64,000 bases of DNA from CAVVSD01 sp963757125 (GTDB lineage Bacteria; Actinomycetota; Thermoleophilia; Solirubrobacterales; Solirubrobacteraceae). Shown one piece after another: positions 1-8,835 of the stretch; within the stretch, counting starts at the first letter, position 1, and each line of letters starts with the position of its first letter. Location: assembly GCA_963757125.1 (NCBI GenBank), contig CAVWQP010000004.1, positions 1 to 64,000 on the forward strand, given 5' to 3'. The notes below the pieces were generated by a model, which was not told the origin of the DNA, ran no database searches, and saw only the letters and a program-made list of their open reading frames with translations. A program made the translations under genes and the position numbers.

Positions 1-367
1 CCGGGCGATCGCGACGTTCTGGGCCGCGATGTCAGTGCAGCACACGGGCGAGCTCCACCCCGATCACGCGCCGGAACGGCCGTTGCGCCGCCTGCAGGAT
101 CACGCGGCCCTTGCCCGACCCAAGATCGAGGAAGACGTCGTCGCGACGCACGTCCAGGCGGGCGAGCGCCCGCCGCACGCCGAGCCAGCCGGAGGGCTCG
201 TAGTCGACGCGGTCGGCGTCCTCGAGCCCGAGGGCCGAGAGCGCCGCCTCGCTCGTCGTGTCGAGCCCGAGCGGGCGGTCGAAGAACGTCCTGCTTGCCA
301 CGCCGCGGAACCAGAGGTACCCGCGTCGGGCGTGCCTGAGGGTCGCCGCCTGCCGCTCAGCATCCAT
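1..367 (-). pseudogene. Class I SAM-dependent methyltransferase, partial and frameshifted
   Basis: Probably a class I SAM methyltransferase acting at the end of the exopolysaccharide operon. The translation from ATG 367 (AGGAGA 8 bases upstream) gives MDAERQAATLRHARRGYLWF and then the SAM-binding loop VFLDLGSGKGRVILQAA, followed by VIGVELARVL. The reading frame then meets a TGA at 32-34. One base over, the sequence continues sensibly as TDIAAQNVAIAR, so a one-base indel near position 37 breaks it. The gene also runs off the left edge of the window. It sits 34 bases after the GNAT gene and closes the operon as seen here. The substrate is unknown. Either a sequencing error or a real mutation could explain the break. 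Confidence 0.6.
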
Positions 368-401
368 GCCTCGTCTCCTGCCTGTCGCCCCTGCCATGTC
401 C

Positions 402-1542
402 TCAGCCCCCGCTCGCGCCCACCCGCGCACGTGCGCGCCGCACGGGTGCAAGTCCGTCCACGTACAGCCGCTGCAGCGCCGGGGACTGCTTCGCGCGCAG
501 CCGGACGGCGATCGACCCCGGCCCCGGCGGCCACCCCGATCCGCCCGGCGACGCCGTGCGCGAGCCCGAGCCCCTCGTGCATCGGCTCGATCCGGTCCGC
601 TGGCTCGACCTTGTAGCGCTCGGCCCCGCCGAGGAACTCCACGCGGACCGCGCCCTCCTCGGCGGCGACGGCGATCGTGTCCAGCGTCGTGACCTGCCCG
701 GGCGAGAGGCGCGCGTGCTCGGGATCGAAGGCCATCGAGTGCACGTAGACCGTGCGCGCGAGCCAGAGGTAGCAGTTGTAGGCGATCGCGCGATCGTCGA
801 GCCGCAGCGTCACGATCCGGGTCCGATCGTCAGCGGCGAGCGCGAGCAGCGCACCGCGCTGGAACCCGCCGCCCGGACGGGACGGGAACTCCGAGGCGTC
901 AGGCCGGCCCTCGCGCCGCAGCGCGTGCAGCCGCAGCGCCTCGTCGAGCGCGGGCTCGACCTCCTCCGGCGTGCGCGCGACCGCGGGCCGCGAGCCGCCG
1001 AGCTCGCCCAGCTGCCGGCGCCGCCGCCGGTGCAGGTTGCGCCGCTTGGCGGCGGTGCGCTCCTTGTAGACCGTCTCCCAGCCTCGGTCGAGCTCGAGGA
1101 CCGGCGATTCGGCCCGGGGGATGAGCTTCAGCCTGGACCCGGCGGCGCGGGCCAGGTTGCTGTCCGCGGGGAGGCCGAACACGTCGACGTGGTCGTGGTC
1201 GCCCTTCGCGGCCAGCTCCAGCAGCGCGTCCGCGTCGCCCTGCCCGGCGTCGGGCGCCAGCATGAGATCCGCGAGCGCCGAGAGGTGACCGCCCGCGAAC
1301 TGGGCGACCCGCAGCCCGCCCTTCCTGCGGATGGCGAGCGGCAGCGCCGCGACGAGCCGGCCGTCCCGTCGGCCCACGTGCACGCGCAGCTTCCACCCCT
1401 CGTCCTGGGCGTGCCGCCACCACGCGGCGATCCAGGCGTGCAGGAGGAAGGGGCTCGGCCGGGGCATCGCGAGGACGAGGTCGTCCCACTCGTCGCGGAG
1501 GGCGTCGAAGCCCTCGCCGGTCGTGATCGTCTCGGTTGTCAC
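402..1542 (-). pseudogene. GNAT-superfamily acyltransferase (CelD/BcsL-like), frameshifted near 517
   Basis: Resembles the CelD/BcsL (Acetyltransf_6) branch of GNAT proteins, often found in exopolysaccharide clusters and thought to acylate sugars or lipids. It starts at GTG 1542, whose GTGA overlaps the deacetylase stop. The N-terminal part reads DEWDDLVLAMPRPSPFLLHA; further on come the AAKRRNLHRRRR segment and AIAYNCYLWLARTVYVHSMA, typical of the acyltransferase fold. After EGLGLAHGVAG the frame drifts. Removing one G from the run at 516-519 restores SIAVRLRAKQSPALQRLYVD and a natural TGA at 402, just before the methyltransferase ribosome-binding site. The restored protein would be about 379 residues. 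The indel may be a read error. Confidence 0.65.
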
Positions 1543-2407
1543 GCAGCCTCCAGGCGGCCATAGCGCAGGGTTCGGTAGATCTGACGTCCCGGCAGCGGGC
1601 GATCGTGCCCGCCCTCGGCCTTAGCCCGCACATCGCGCAGGCCGTCGTAGCGGCCGACCGCGATGCGGGGCAACCAGCGCGCGTCGGCGGCGGCCTCCAC
1701 CATGCCCGGCTCGCACCCGAGGGCGAGCTGCATCCCGGCGTCCGCGACGTGCCTGCGCTCGCGCTCGCCGGCGTTGCCGCCGGGGTCGCAGAACGCCACC
1801 CGCTCGCCGCCGAGCTTGTCCTCGAGCACAGCGCGCGACTCGGCGATCTCGTACAGGCACGTCGCGTCATCGAGGGCGCTGAGGTTGGGGTGCGTCATCG
1901 TGTGCGGCTCGAAGCGGACCCCCTCGTCCTGCAGGCCGCGGATCTCGTCCCACGAGAGCAGCGGCGGCTGGGTCTCGTACCAGGACATCCGCGCCGTCCC
2001 GTCCACCAGGCCGGGCGCGATGAACACGGTCGCGGGGAGGCTCAGCTCGTGCAGCACGGGCCACGCCTCCTGCGCGAAGTCGAGGTAGCCGTCGTCGAAG
2101 TTCAGGACGATCGCCCGGTCGGGCAGGTCGCCGCGGACGAGCCGGCGCCGGCGTCCATGAGGTCGAGGACGGCGAACCCGTCGTCGGCCAGCATCTCCAT
2201 CTGGCGCCGGAACTCGCGCGGGGTCACCGCGAGCAGGTCCCGGTCGTCGCTGACGCGGTGGTCAGAGAGGATCCGGAAGCCACCGGAGCCGGCGGGCGGG
2301 CCCGGCCGGTAGTCCCAGGCGAGCGACCGCGCCTTCGTCATCGCCGTCTTCACCACGGTCGCCGGGTGGCGCTCGGGCTTCAGTCCTTCTCTGGTTCGTG
2401 TGGTCAT
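1539..2407 (-). pseudogene. NodB-type polysaccharide deacetylase, frameshifted near 2150
   Basis: A member of the polysaccharide deacetylase (carbohydrate esterase 4) family, expected to remove N- or O-acetyl groups from the exported polymer. From ATG 2407 (ATGA overlap with the flippase stop) the first part ends LDLMDAGAGSSAATC. Adding one base near 2150 gives LVRGDLPDRAIVLNFDDGYL, the NodB motif 1, and joins the second part with HTMTHPNLS (the H-x3-H zinc pair) and CDPGGNAGERE in place of the usual YPGG. The restored length is about 289 residues, without a signal peptide. The gene is translationally coupled to the genes on both sides. The break could be a sequencing error. Confidence 0.7.
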
Positions 2408-3798
2408 GCCAGTTGTGCGGTCGGGATGGGCTGGTCAGCCGGAGCGCGCTGCACGAGCTTCAGGCAGGCGACGGCGAGGCCGACGGTGGAGACGGCCAGC
2501 AGGGCGAGCAGCAGCTCCGGCCTCGCGGCGGGGAGGAAGGCGGCAACGACCGTGATCGCCAAGGCGCCAACGGTCCGTAGGACGATGCCCCTCGCACGCG
2601 CGCCGATGAGCATCCGGGCGCGCGGCAGCACGTGGATCGCCATCGCGAGGTCGGCGACGACCAGCGCCACCGCCATCCCCTCGGCCGACGGGCCGGCGAC
2701 CGCGAGGACGAGGAGCCCGCCGAGGCTCACGATCGCGAAGCCCCCGACGTATGTGGCGAGCAGCGCGCCCTCCTCGTGGCGCGCCACGAGCGGCGAGGTG
2801 AGCGCGACGACGAAGCCGATCGCCGGGATCGCGGCGAAGACGAGGATGAGCGTCGTGATCGTGGACGCGGACCGCTCGTCGAGCAGGGCGGCGGCGACGA
2901 TGGGCGCCGCGAGCGCGGCGATCGTGGCGGCGACGATCGTCAGCCACGAGATGGTCGTGACGGCGCGCGCGAAGCCGTTCGTGTCCCCCGCGCCGCCGTC
3001 GGCGTGCTGGCGGCTGATGCCCTGGAAGAACCCGAGCGCCCCGCTCGCGATGAGCGTCGCGGAGCCCGCCATGACCTTGATGCCTGCGCCGAGTGTCCCG
3101 GCTGCCGCGGCGGCGCCGGCCGCGGTGAGCGTCAGCGTCCCGACGGCGACCATCGCCACCGCGGCGGTCTGGCAGACCGTCACACGCATGATCGCCTTGC
3201 GGGGACCCTCGTGCACCTGGAGCGCACGCCACGCCGCGCGAAGCGGGTGCAGGCCGAAGACGACCGTGACGATGAGCAGCGTCGCGAGCTCGGCCACGCC
3301 CGGCGCCCAGACCGCCTGCGTGGAGCCCGAGGCCAGGACGACCCACGCGACCACGCCCGGCGTGATCGAGCGCATCGCGAGGTACGCGACGTAGGGGCCG
3401 TGGCGCCCGAGGCCGAACGGCTCCCAGGTGTTGAGCGCCGCGAAGAACAGGAGCGCGAACGCGTACGGCAGCACGGCGGCGGGCATCATGCCGCCGGCGA
3501 GCAGCGCGAACGCGATCGAGCCGGCGGCGCCCAGCGCCGCGAACTCCAGCCGGACGTAGGTGATCTGCCCGCGCAGGCGGTCGTCGACCTTCGACGACGA
3601 CGCGGCCCGTGCACCGTAGAGCCACGCGCCGCCGTCCACGAACACCTGAAGGGTCAGGTACAGGGCCTGGGCCGACAGCATCGTGCCCAGCTCGTGGCCC
3701 GTCATCGTGCGGCTGCTGGCGACGAGCCACAGCAGCTGCGCCACCTGACCCGTGGCCGTGCCCGCGACGAGCACGAGCGAGCGCCGGGCTCCGCCCAT
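2404..3798 (-). CDS. Wzx-like polysaccharide flippase (MOP superfamily)
   Basis: A 464-residue integral membrane protein with about twelve to fourteen hydrophobic segments, as in O-antigen/exopolysaccharide flippases that move lipid-linked repeat units across the cytoplasmic membrane. It begins MGGARRSLVLVAGTATGQVA, a usual MOP-family start with a polar first helix, and has repeated long stretches such as GFVVALTSPLVARHEEGALL. ATG 3798 shares one base with the stop of the upstream glycosyltransferase (TGATG), and its own TGA overlaps the deacetylase start (ATGA). Family assignment rests on topology and context rather than a sharp motif. No frame defect is seen, unlike its neighbours. Confidence 0.8.
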   Translation of the reverse strand: MGGARRSLVLVAGTATGQVAQLLWLVASSRTMTGHELGTMLSAQALYLTLQVFVDGGAWLYGARAASSSKVDDRLRGQITYVRLEFAALGAAGSIAFALLAGGMMPAAVLPYAFALLFFAALNTWEPFGLGRHGPYVAYLAMRSITPGVVAWVVLASGSTQAVWAPGVAELATLLIVTVVFGLHPLRAAWRALQVHEGPRKAIMRVTVCQTAAVAMVAVGTLTLTAAGAAAAAGTLGAGIKVMAGSATLIASGALGFFQGISRQHADGGAGDTNGFARAVTTISWLTIVAATIAALAAPIVAAALLDERSASTITTLILVFAAIPAIGFVVALTSPLVARHEEGALLATYVGGFAIVSLGGLLVLAVAGPSAEGMAVALVVADLAMAIHVLPRARMLIGARARGIVLRTVGALAITVVAAFLPAARPELLLALLAVSTVGLAVACLKLVQRAPADQPIPTAQLA

Positions 3799-4976
3799 CA
3801 GCCGGCGGCCTCGACGCGGACGGGGACGGGCCGGGGGGCGATCGCCGGGCGGCGGACATCGGCGCGCGCGAGGATCTCGCGGTAGAGCGCGGCCGTCTCG
3901 AAGGCGACGCGCGAGACCGCGAAGTGCGCCTCGACGCGTGCGCGGCCGGCCTCGCCCATCCGCGCGAGGCCCTCCGGGTCGGCCACCATGTCGACCATCG
4001 CCTCGGCGAACACTCGGGCGTCCACGGGGACCGGCCGACCCGTCTCGCCGTCGACGACCGCCTCGGCGGTGCCGCCGACGGCGCTCGCGAGCACCGGGAT
4101 ACGCGCGCTCATCGCCTCGAGGACGGAGATGGGCAGCGACTCCCAGCGCGAGGGCAGGACGAAGAGCGACATGCAGGCGAGCCACGGGGCGACGGCGCCG
4201 CCGTACGGCTCCTGGCGCAGCCGGTCGCCGAGGCCGAGGCGCGCGATCTCGGCGCGCACCGCGTCGCGCAGGACGCCGTCGCCGACGACGAGCCCGCACG
4301 CCTCGAAACGGGGGTCCTGCGCGGCGAGCGCGAAGGCCTCGACGAACCGCAGAGGCCCCTTCTCCTCGTCGAGCCGCCCGAGGTAGCCCACGACCGGCCG
4401 GCCCGCGGCCCAGGCGACGACGCCCGCGTCCGGCGCGCCGACCGCCGCGTCGGGGAGGACGCCGTTGCGGATCGTGACGAGGCGGTGCGCGACGTTGCCG
4501 AGGCGCTCGACCGCACGTGCGCGCTCCCAGTCCGAGACCGTCACCATCGCCGCCGCCCGGCGGTCGAGTCCGCGCTCGATGACGGCGTAGAAGCGACGCT
4601 GGGGGCCGCCGAATCCGGCGGCGAACGCGAAGCAGTGCGGCGTGTAGACGACGCGGCGCGGGTCGGCGAGCGAGAGGCGGACGAGCGCACCCGCCTTGGA
4701 GCTGTGGGCGTGGACGAGGTCGTAGCGGCGCTCGACCAGCAGCCGGTCGATCGCCCGGAGGACGCGGGCGTCACCCCACCCGGGGCGCCGCCGCATGGCG
4801 AGCGGATGGACATGGATGCCCGCCTCGCGCAGGCGCGGCACGTACGGGCTGGCGGCCGGCGCTGCGACCTCGATCTCCCATCCCGCGTGGCTCAGCTCGC
4901 GCGACAGCGTCAGGACGTGCTCGGGCACACCGCCGACCTCGGGCTGGAGGATCTGCAGGACCCGCGGCGTCACCAC
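3798..4976 (-). CDS. GT4-family glycosyltransferase (GT-B fold)
   Basis: A 392-residue glycosyltransferase, probably adding a sugar from a nucleotide donor to the lipid-linked polysaccharide on the cytoplasmic face. The N-terminal acceptor domain opens VLQILQPEVGGVPEHVLTLS, the glycine loop of GT4 enzymes. The donor domain has RPVVGYLGRLDEEKGP and, near residue 290, SLFVLPSRWESLPISVLEAM, the E-x7-E region of this family. A GTG at 4976 (or 4973) starts it about 9 bases after the stop of the sugar transferase. A longer open frame upstream overlaps that gene and is not used. Donor and acceptor cannot be told from sequence. Confidence 0.85.
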   Translation of the reverse strand: MVTPRVLQILQPEVGGVPEHVLTLSRELSHAGWEIEVAAPAASPYVPRLREAGIHVHPLAMRRRPGWGDARVLRAIDRLLVERRYDLVHAHSSKAGALVRLSLADPRRVVYTPHCFAFAAGFGGPQRRFYAVIERGLDRRAAAMVTVSDWERARAVERLGNVAHRLVTIRNGVLPDAAVGAPDAGVVAWAAGRPVVGYLGRLDEEKGPLRFVEAFALAAQDPRFEACGLVVGDGVLRDAVRAEIARLGLGDRLRQEPYGGAVAPWLACMSLFVLPSRWESLPISVLEAMSARIPVLASAVGGTAEAVVDGETGRPVPVDARVFAEAMVDMVADPEGLARMGEAGRARVEAHFAVSRVAFETAALYREILARADVRRPAIAPRPVPVRVEAAG

Positions 4977-4984
4977 ATCTGCGC

Positions 4985-6578
4985 TCAGACAGCGCCACTC
5001 CTGGAAACGAGCGCACGCGCGTTGGAGAGGATCTGCCAGTCCAGCCGCAGCGACCAGGAAATCACGTAGACGCTGTCCAGCCGCATTCGGTCGTCGTAGT
5101 CGAGCGATGCGCGACCGTTGATCTGCCAGTAACCGGTGATGCCCGGCTTGACCGTGAGCAGGGCGGCCTTCTGTCCGTAGCGCTCGACCTCGGGCTCGGT
5201 GATCGGCCGGGGGCCGACCAGACTCATGTCCCCGCACAGGACGTTCAAGAGCTGCGGAAGCTCGTCGAGAGAGGTCCTCCGCAGGAATCGCCGACCGGGT
5301 GACACGTGGATCGGTCTTAAGCTTGGACGTCGAGAACTCATGGGCGATCCAGGGTCGTCATGAGCCGGCGGAACCCTCCTCCGCGCCTTCGCCGCCGTAG
5401 GCCTCGCCGCGGCAATGGTGGAGCGCCATCGAGCGGAACTTCAGGAGGCGGAAGGGCTTGCCGTTGCGGCCGACCCGCTCGTGTCGGTAGAGGATCGGTC
5501 CCGCGAGTCGAGCTTGATCGCGAAGGCGATGATGGGGAGGACGGGGCGAGCAAGATCAAGCCGAGCGCGCACGAGACGAGGTCGATGAGACGCTTGATCG
5601 CGAGCGACGAACGGGTCGGCGCCGCGGCCGGCAACCCGACGCAAGGCCCTCGACCGTATGGAGACTGGCATTCGGCCCGACGGTCTCGTACAGCCGGGGG
5701 ACGATGTCGACCTGGACGTCGAGGAGCTTGATCTGCTTCGCCAACTCCAGCGTCGCCCTCGCTCTCGTCGAGAACGCGAAGATCACGCGCTCGACGTCGA
5801 ACAGGCGGACGAGAACCGGCAGGTCGTCCGGCGTGCCCAGGACCCGGATGTCGCCCAATTCGGGGCCGAGGTCGCGAGGGTCGGCATCCGCGAAGCCGAC
5901 GAGGTTCGCGCCGTACTCGCGGTGGCGCAGGAGCTTCCGCGCGACGAACTGCCCGACAGTGCCCGCTCCGACGATGAGCGTGTTCTGCAGAAAGTGGATG
6001 CGACGCCGACAGAGTGCACGGGCGCAGCTCCGCCCGAGCGAGATCAGCGTGATCCCGAGGAACCAGAACAGCACGAGGCGGCCGAGCTCGGGCTGGATGA
6101 AGCCGAACGCCTGCGAGGCGATGAAGAGGAGCCAGGTCCCCACCGTGATGAGGTGGAAGACGCGGATGAGGTCGTCGGCGGTGGAGTGGTCCGCGCGCTC
6201 GTCGTCGTTGTCGTAGAGCCCGTAGACCTTGGCCGCGGCGATCCAGACCGGGAGCGTGAACGCGAACACCAGCAGCTCCGCGGTGCCCGTCACTGAGCCG
6301 GGCTCGGCCGGCGGCCCGCTCCACAGCAGCTGGGAGAGCACGAACGCGAGCGTCAGCCCGATCATGTCCGCGCCGACGAGCATGCGTGACATGAGCCAGC
6401 CACGGCGCTTCGCGGCGACGCGCCGGAGCTCGAGGATCTCCAGCGTGCGGGCGTCGGCGTCGCCGAGGAGCCGACCCCAGCCGGCCATCGGGGTCGCGAT
6501 CGGCTCGGGCGCGGGCGGCGGCGGGTCCTTGACGATGCGCGGCGTGCCGTTCTGCCCGTTGATCTCGGCGAGGCTCAT
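4985..6578 (-). pseudogene. Exopolysaccharide initiating sugar-phosphate transferase (WcaJ/bacterial sugar transferase), multiply frameshifted
   Basis: Polyprenyl-phosphate glycosylphosphotransferase that would load the first sugar onto undecaprenyl phosphate. ATG 6578 overlaps the stop of the upstream GNAT gene. The N-terminal half is intact: four or five membrane helices, then a Rossmann-like domain with NTLIVGAGTVGQFVARKLL. The catalytic C-terminal half is spread over several frames: SSLAIKRLIDLVSCALGLIL near 5600, PIIAFAIKLDSR near 5520, then RFLRRTSLDELPQLLNVLCG and SLVGPRPITEPE in one frame from 5300 to 4985. At least five indels, mostly lost bases in G or C runs between about 5290 and 5650, are needed to rejoin it. 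Such clustering suggests poor base calls, but true decay cannot be excluded. Confidence 0.8.
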
Positions 6579-7768
6579 GCGCCGCCACCTCCCGGGACCG
6601 GGTCGAGGTGGTGGCCCATCCACGCCTCCCCGTCCATCGGCGTGAACAGGGCGTCGCCGAGCCGGATCGGCTCCATGAGCTTCGAGTCGCGCGTGTGCAC
6701 CAGGTCGCGCGTCTCGCGTAGCAGCAGGCAGGGGCGCTCCCAGAGCGCCGGCAGCAGCCAGGACTCCAGGCGCCCACGGACGGCGGGAGTCCCGAAGCGG
6801 GACGCCTCGTCGAACAGGTGATCGAGCACGACCCCGGCCTGGCCCTCCCGGGCGACGACCTGCAGGACCCGCGACACCCGAGTCGGATGCAGGAAGGACA
6901 CGTGCCAGCCGAGGACGCGGCCGTCGGGCGCGCGGACAAGCCGGCGGATGAGCTCCCCGCGGCCGGTGACGGCCTGCATCTCACCGAACAGCCAGTCGAG
7001 GAACGGCTCGTCGTACGCGAGGCGGATCCGCGCCCGGCCCGCGAGCTCGGGGCCGTGCTCGACGACGTGGCGCGCCGTCAGCGGCTCCACGGTCGTGCCG
7101 GCGGCGGGCTCGGTCGCGGCGACCGCCTGGCCCCGGCCGCCGAGGTGCGTCGCGAACGACATGACCCTCGGCGAGGCGACGCGGTCGAGGAGGTCGAGCA
7201 CCGGCGCGCAGCGACGCGCCGCAGCGGGACGACCCGCGTGCTCGGCCGCCAGGCCGCCGAGCAGCGCGGCGGGGCGGAACGCGCGCGCCCAGCCGACCGA
7301 GGGCACGCCGACGGTCACGCCGCCCAGGCGATCCCACATGCGTGCGACGGAGCTGCCCGCCGTGGACGTCGTCACGTCCTGGGGCCCGTCGATCGCGCGA
7401 CGCAGCAGCAGCGCGCCCGCCGGCATGCCGCGTTGGTCGGGATCGGCCATGAGGTGCGCGGGGAACGCCATCCGATAGGGGCGTCCGTCGAACGTGATGC
7501 GCCGGACGTGCAGGCCGACGAAGCCCATGACTGCGCCGTTGGCCTCGTAGACGAGGGACGGGATCTCCGGGTCCAGCCAGGGCGTGAGCAGGAGCGTGCG
7601 CAGGAAGACGGCCATCAGGCCGGGCGCGGCCAAGCGCGAGCCCGACCGGTGGATGCGCTCGAAGAGCGACGCGATCTCGGGGAGATCGTCCTCGTGCATG
7701 CGCCGCACGCCAGCGGCACGCCGAGTGATCAGGGGGCGCTCGGTCTGAGCGAGGGCATCCACTGCCAT
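6575..7768 (-). CDS. GNAT-family N-acetyltransferase, first gene of the polysaccharide operon
   Basis: A 397-residue protein whose N-terminal segment MHEDDLPEIASLFERIHRSG and following GFVGLHVRRITFDGRPYRMA look like an acetyltransferase fold. Residues 240-390 form a second, less clear half. Similar two-lobed GNAT proteins occur at the head of exopolysaccharide operons; the acceptor is unknown. ATG 7768 is the first good start. The stop TGA overlaps the sugar-transferase ATG (ATGA at 6575-6578), so the two are coupled. The divergent gene starting at 7851 leaves about 80 bases for an operon promoter. Confidence 0.65.
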   Translation of the reverse strand: MAVDALAQTERPLITRRAAGVRRMHEDDLPEIASLFERIHRSGSRLAAPGLMAVFLRTLLLTPWLDPEIPSLVYEANGAVMGFVGLHVRRITFDGRPYRMAFPAHLMADPDQRGMPAGALLLRRAIDGPQDVTTSTAGSSVARMWDRLGGVTVGVPSVGWARAFRPAALLGGLAAEHAGRPAAARRCAPVLDLLDRVASPRVMSFATHLGGRGQAVAATEPAAGTTVEPLTARHVVEHGPELAGRARIRLAYDEPFLDWLFGEMQAVTGRGELIRRLVRAPDGRVLGWHVSFLHPTRVSRVLQVVAREGQAGVVLDHLFDEASRFGTPAVRGRLESWLLPALWERPCLLLRETRDLVHTRDSKLMEPIRLGDALFTPMDGEAWMGHHLDPVPGGGGA

Positions 7769-7850
7769 CGGACCCCAAGACGGCGGAGCGATCCAAAATC
7801 TTCCATCGCAAGATTCGGGGCGCTCAGAGCGTCATGGAAGAAGACCTGCG

Positions 7851-8129
7851 ATGACGCGCTTCAAGCGAAGAATCCGAGGAATGGGGCATATTCCCTGCGT
7901 GGCCGAGCGCGACGACGATCTCGACGACCTCCTGCGGGCGCTGCCTGATGCTCCGTCCGACTGGATGTCGTCGGCTGCTGAGATCCCGCTGCTCATGGAT
8001 GCCGCCGAGGGACGGAAGGGCGACGACCTCCTCTCGCTGCGCCAGGCACTGGTCGCGGTCGGCCTCGATGCCGACGACGCGCACGTGCACGCATTGCGCC
8101 GCATCATCCGCCGCAGTCCGGCTCCCTGA
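7851..8129 (+). CDS. Small hypothetical protein
   Basis: A 92-residue open frame from ATG 7851, or ATG 7881 if the basic leader TRFKRRIRG is not translated. It is acidic in the middle (ERDDDLDDLLRALPDAPSDW) and basic at the end (LRRIIRRSPAP), with no membrane segment and no family I recognise. The alternating hydrophobic pattern in LLSLRQALVAVGLDADDAHV looks like a folded helical protein rather than a chance frame. It lies alone between the polysaccharide operon and a sigma-factor gene on the same strand. Confidence 0.5.
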   Translation: MTRFKRRIRGMGHIPCVAERDDDLDDLLRALPDAPSDWMSSAAEIPLLMDAAEGRKGDDLLSLRQALVAVGLDADDAHVHALRRIIRRSPAP

Positions 8130-8186
8130 TACGAACTCGGGAACGACACTGGCGCGCGCTGCCACCGTCGATGTAGCTTTGCGACG

Positions 8187-8744
8187 GTGACGCTCGTGAT
8201 CGAGAGCCCCTACGTCCTGCTCGATGCCGGCCTCGTCGGCCGATGCCGTCGCGGCGACGCCGACGCGTGGCCCGAGCTCGTCCGCCGGTTCTCCCCCTAC
8301 GTCTACGCCATCGCCGTGCGGGCCTATCGGCTCAGCGAGCACGAGGCGGAGGACGTGTTCCAGGAGGTCTTCGTACGGGCGTGGCAGCGGCTCGACGAGC
8401 TGCGCAGCGACGACGCGATCCGTCCGTGGCTCGGGCAGCTCACCCGTCGACTCGCGGTCGACCGACTGCGCAGCCGTGCTCGTGAGCAGGCGCGCGCGGA
8501 CCTCGAGGTCGAGGTCGCCCTGTCGGCGGAGGACGAGATGGCGCGACTCGACGACGCGCTCGCCGTCCGCTCCGCGATCGACGAGCTCCCGCCGCTGCAG
8601 CGCGACGTCGTCGAGCGGTTCTTCGTCCGGGGCCAGAGCTACGCGGAGATCGCATCCGCGCTCGGCATCGCGGAGGGAACGGTGGCCAGCCGGATCTGTC
8701 GCGCGAGGGAACGCCTCGCGGTGTCACTCGGCCGTGATGACTGA
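8187..8744 (+). CDS. ECF-type RNA polymerase sigma factor
   Basis: A 185-residue sigma-70 family protein of the extracytoplasmic-function class. Region 2 is plain: FSPYVYAIAVRAYRLSEHEA, then EDVFQEVFVRAWQRLDEL and WLGQLTRRLAVDRLR. Region 4 near residues 125-180 has LPPLQRDVVERFFVRGQSYA followed by the helix-turn-helix EIASALGIAEGTVASRICRA. The GTG start at 8187 gives MTLVIESP; no earlier start fits. No anti-sigma gene follows. Instead a secreted proline-rich protein starts 91 bases downstream, which may be its target or its sensor. Confidence 0.9.
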   Translation: MTLVIESPYVLLDAGLVGRCRRGDADAWPELVRRFSPYVYAIAVRAYRLSEHEAEDVFQEVFVRAWQRLDELRSDDAIRPWLGQLTRRLAVDRLRSRAREQARADLEVEVALSAEDEMARLDDALAVRSAIDELPPLQRDVVERFFVRGQSYAEIASALGIAEGTVASRICRARERLAVSLGRDD

Positions 8745-8835
8745 GCGGCAACGCGCCAAGATGGCGGCACGCAGTGTGGGGAAACTGTTAGACCCGTGAC
8801 AGGACGTGGCCGGGTGGTGGTGATGGGACGGACTC

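Noticed and set aside
8139..8186. GGAAC-like box before the sigma gene at 8187, as an ECF promoter
   Set aside because: The spacing to a CGTC-like -10 is about 21 bases, longer than the 15-17 usual for ECF promoters, so no call is made.
7824..8342. Minus-strand frame of 172 codons
   Set aside because: It overlaps both the small protein at 7851 and the sigma factor start; no fold or motif, and better-supported genes use the other strand.
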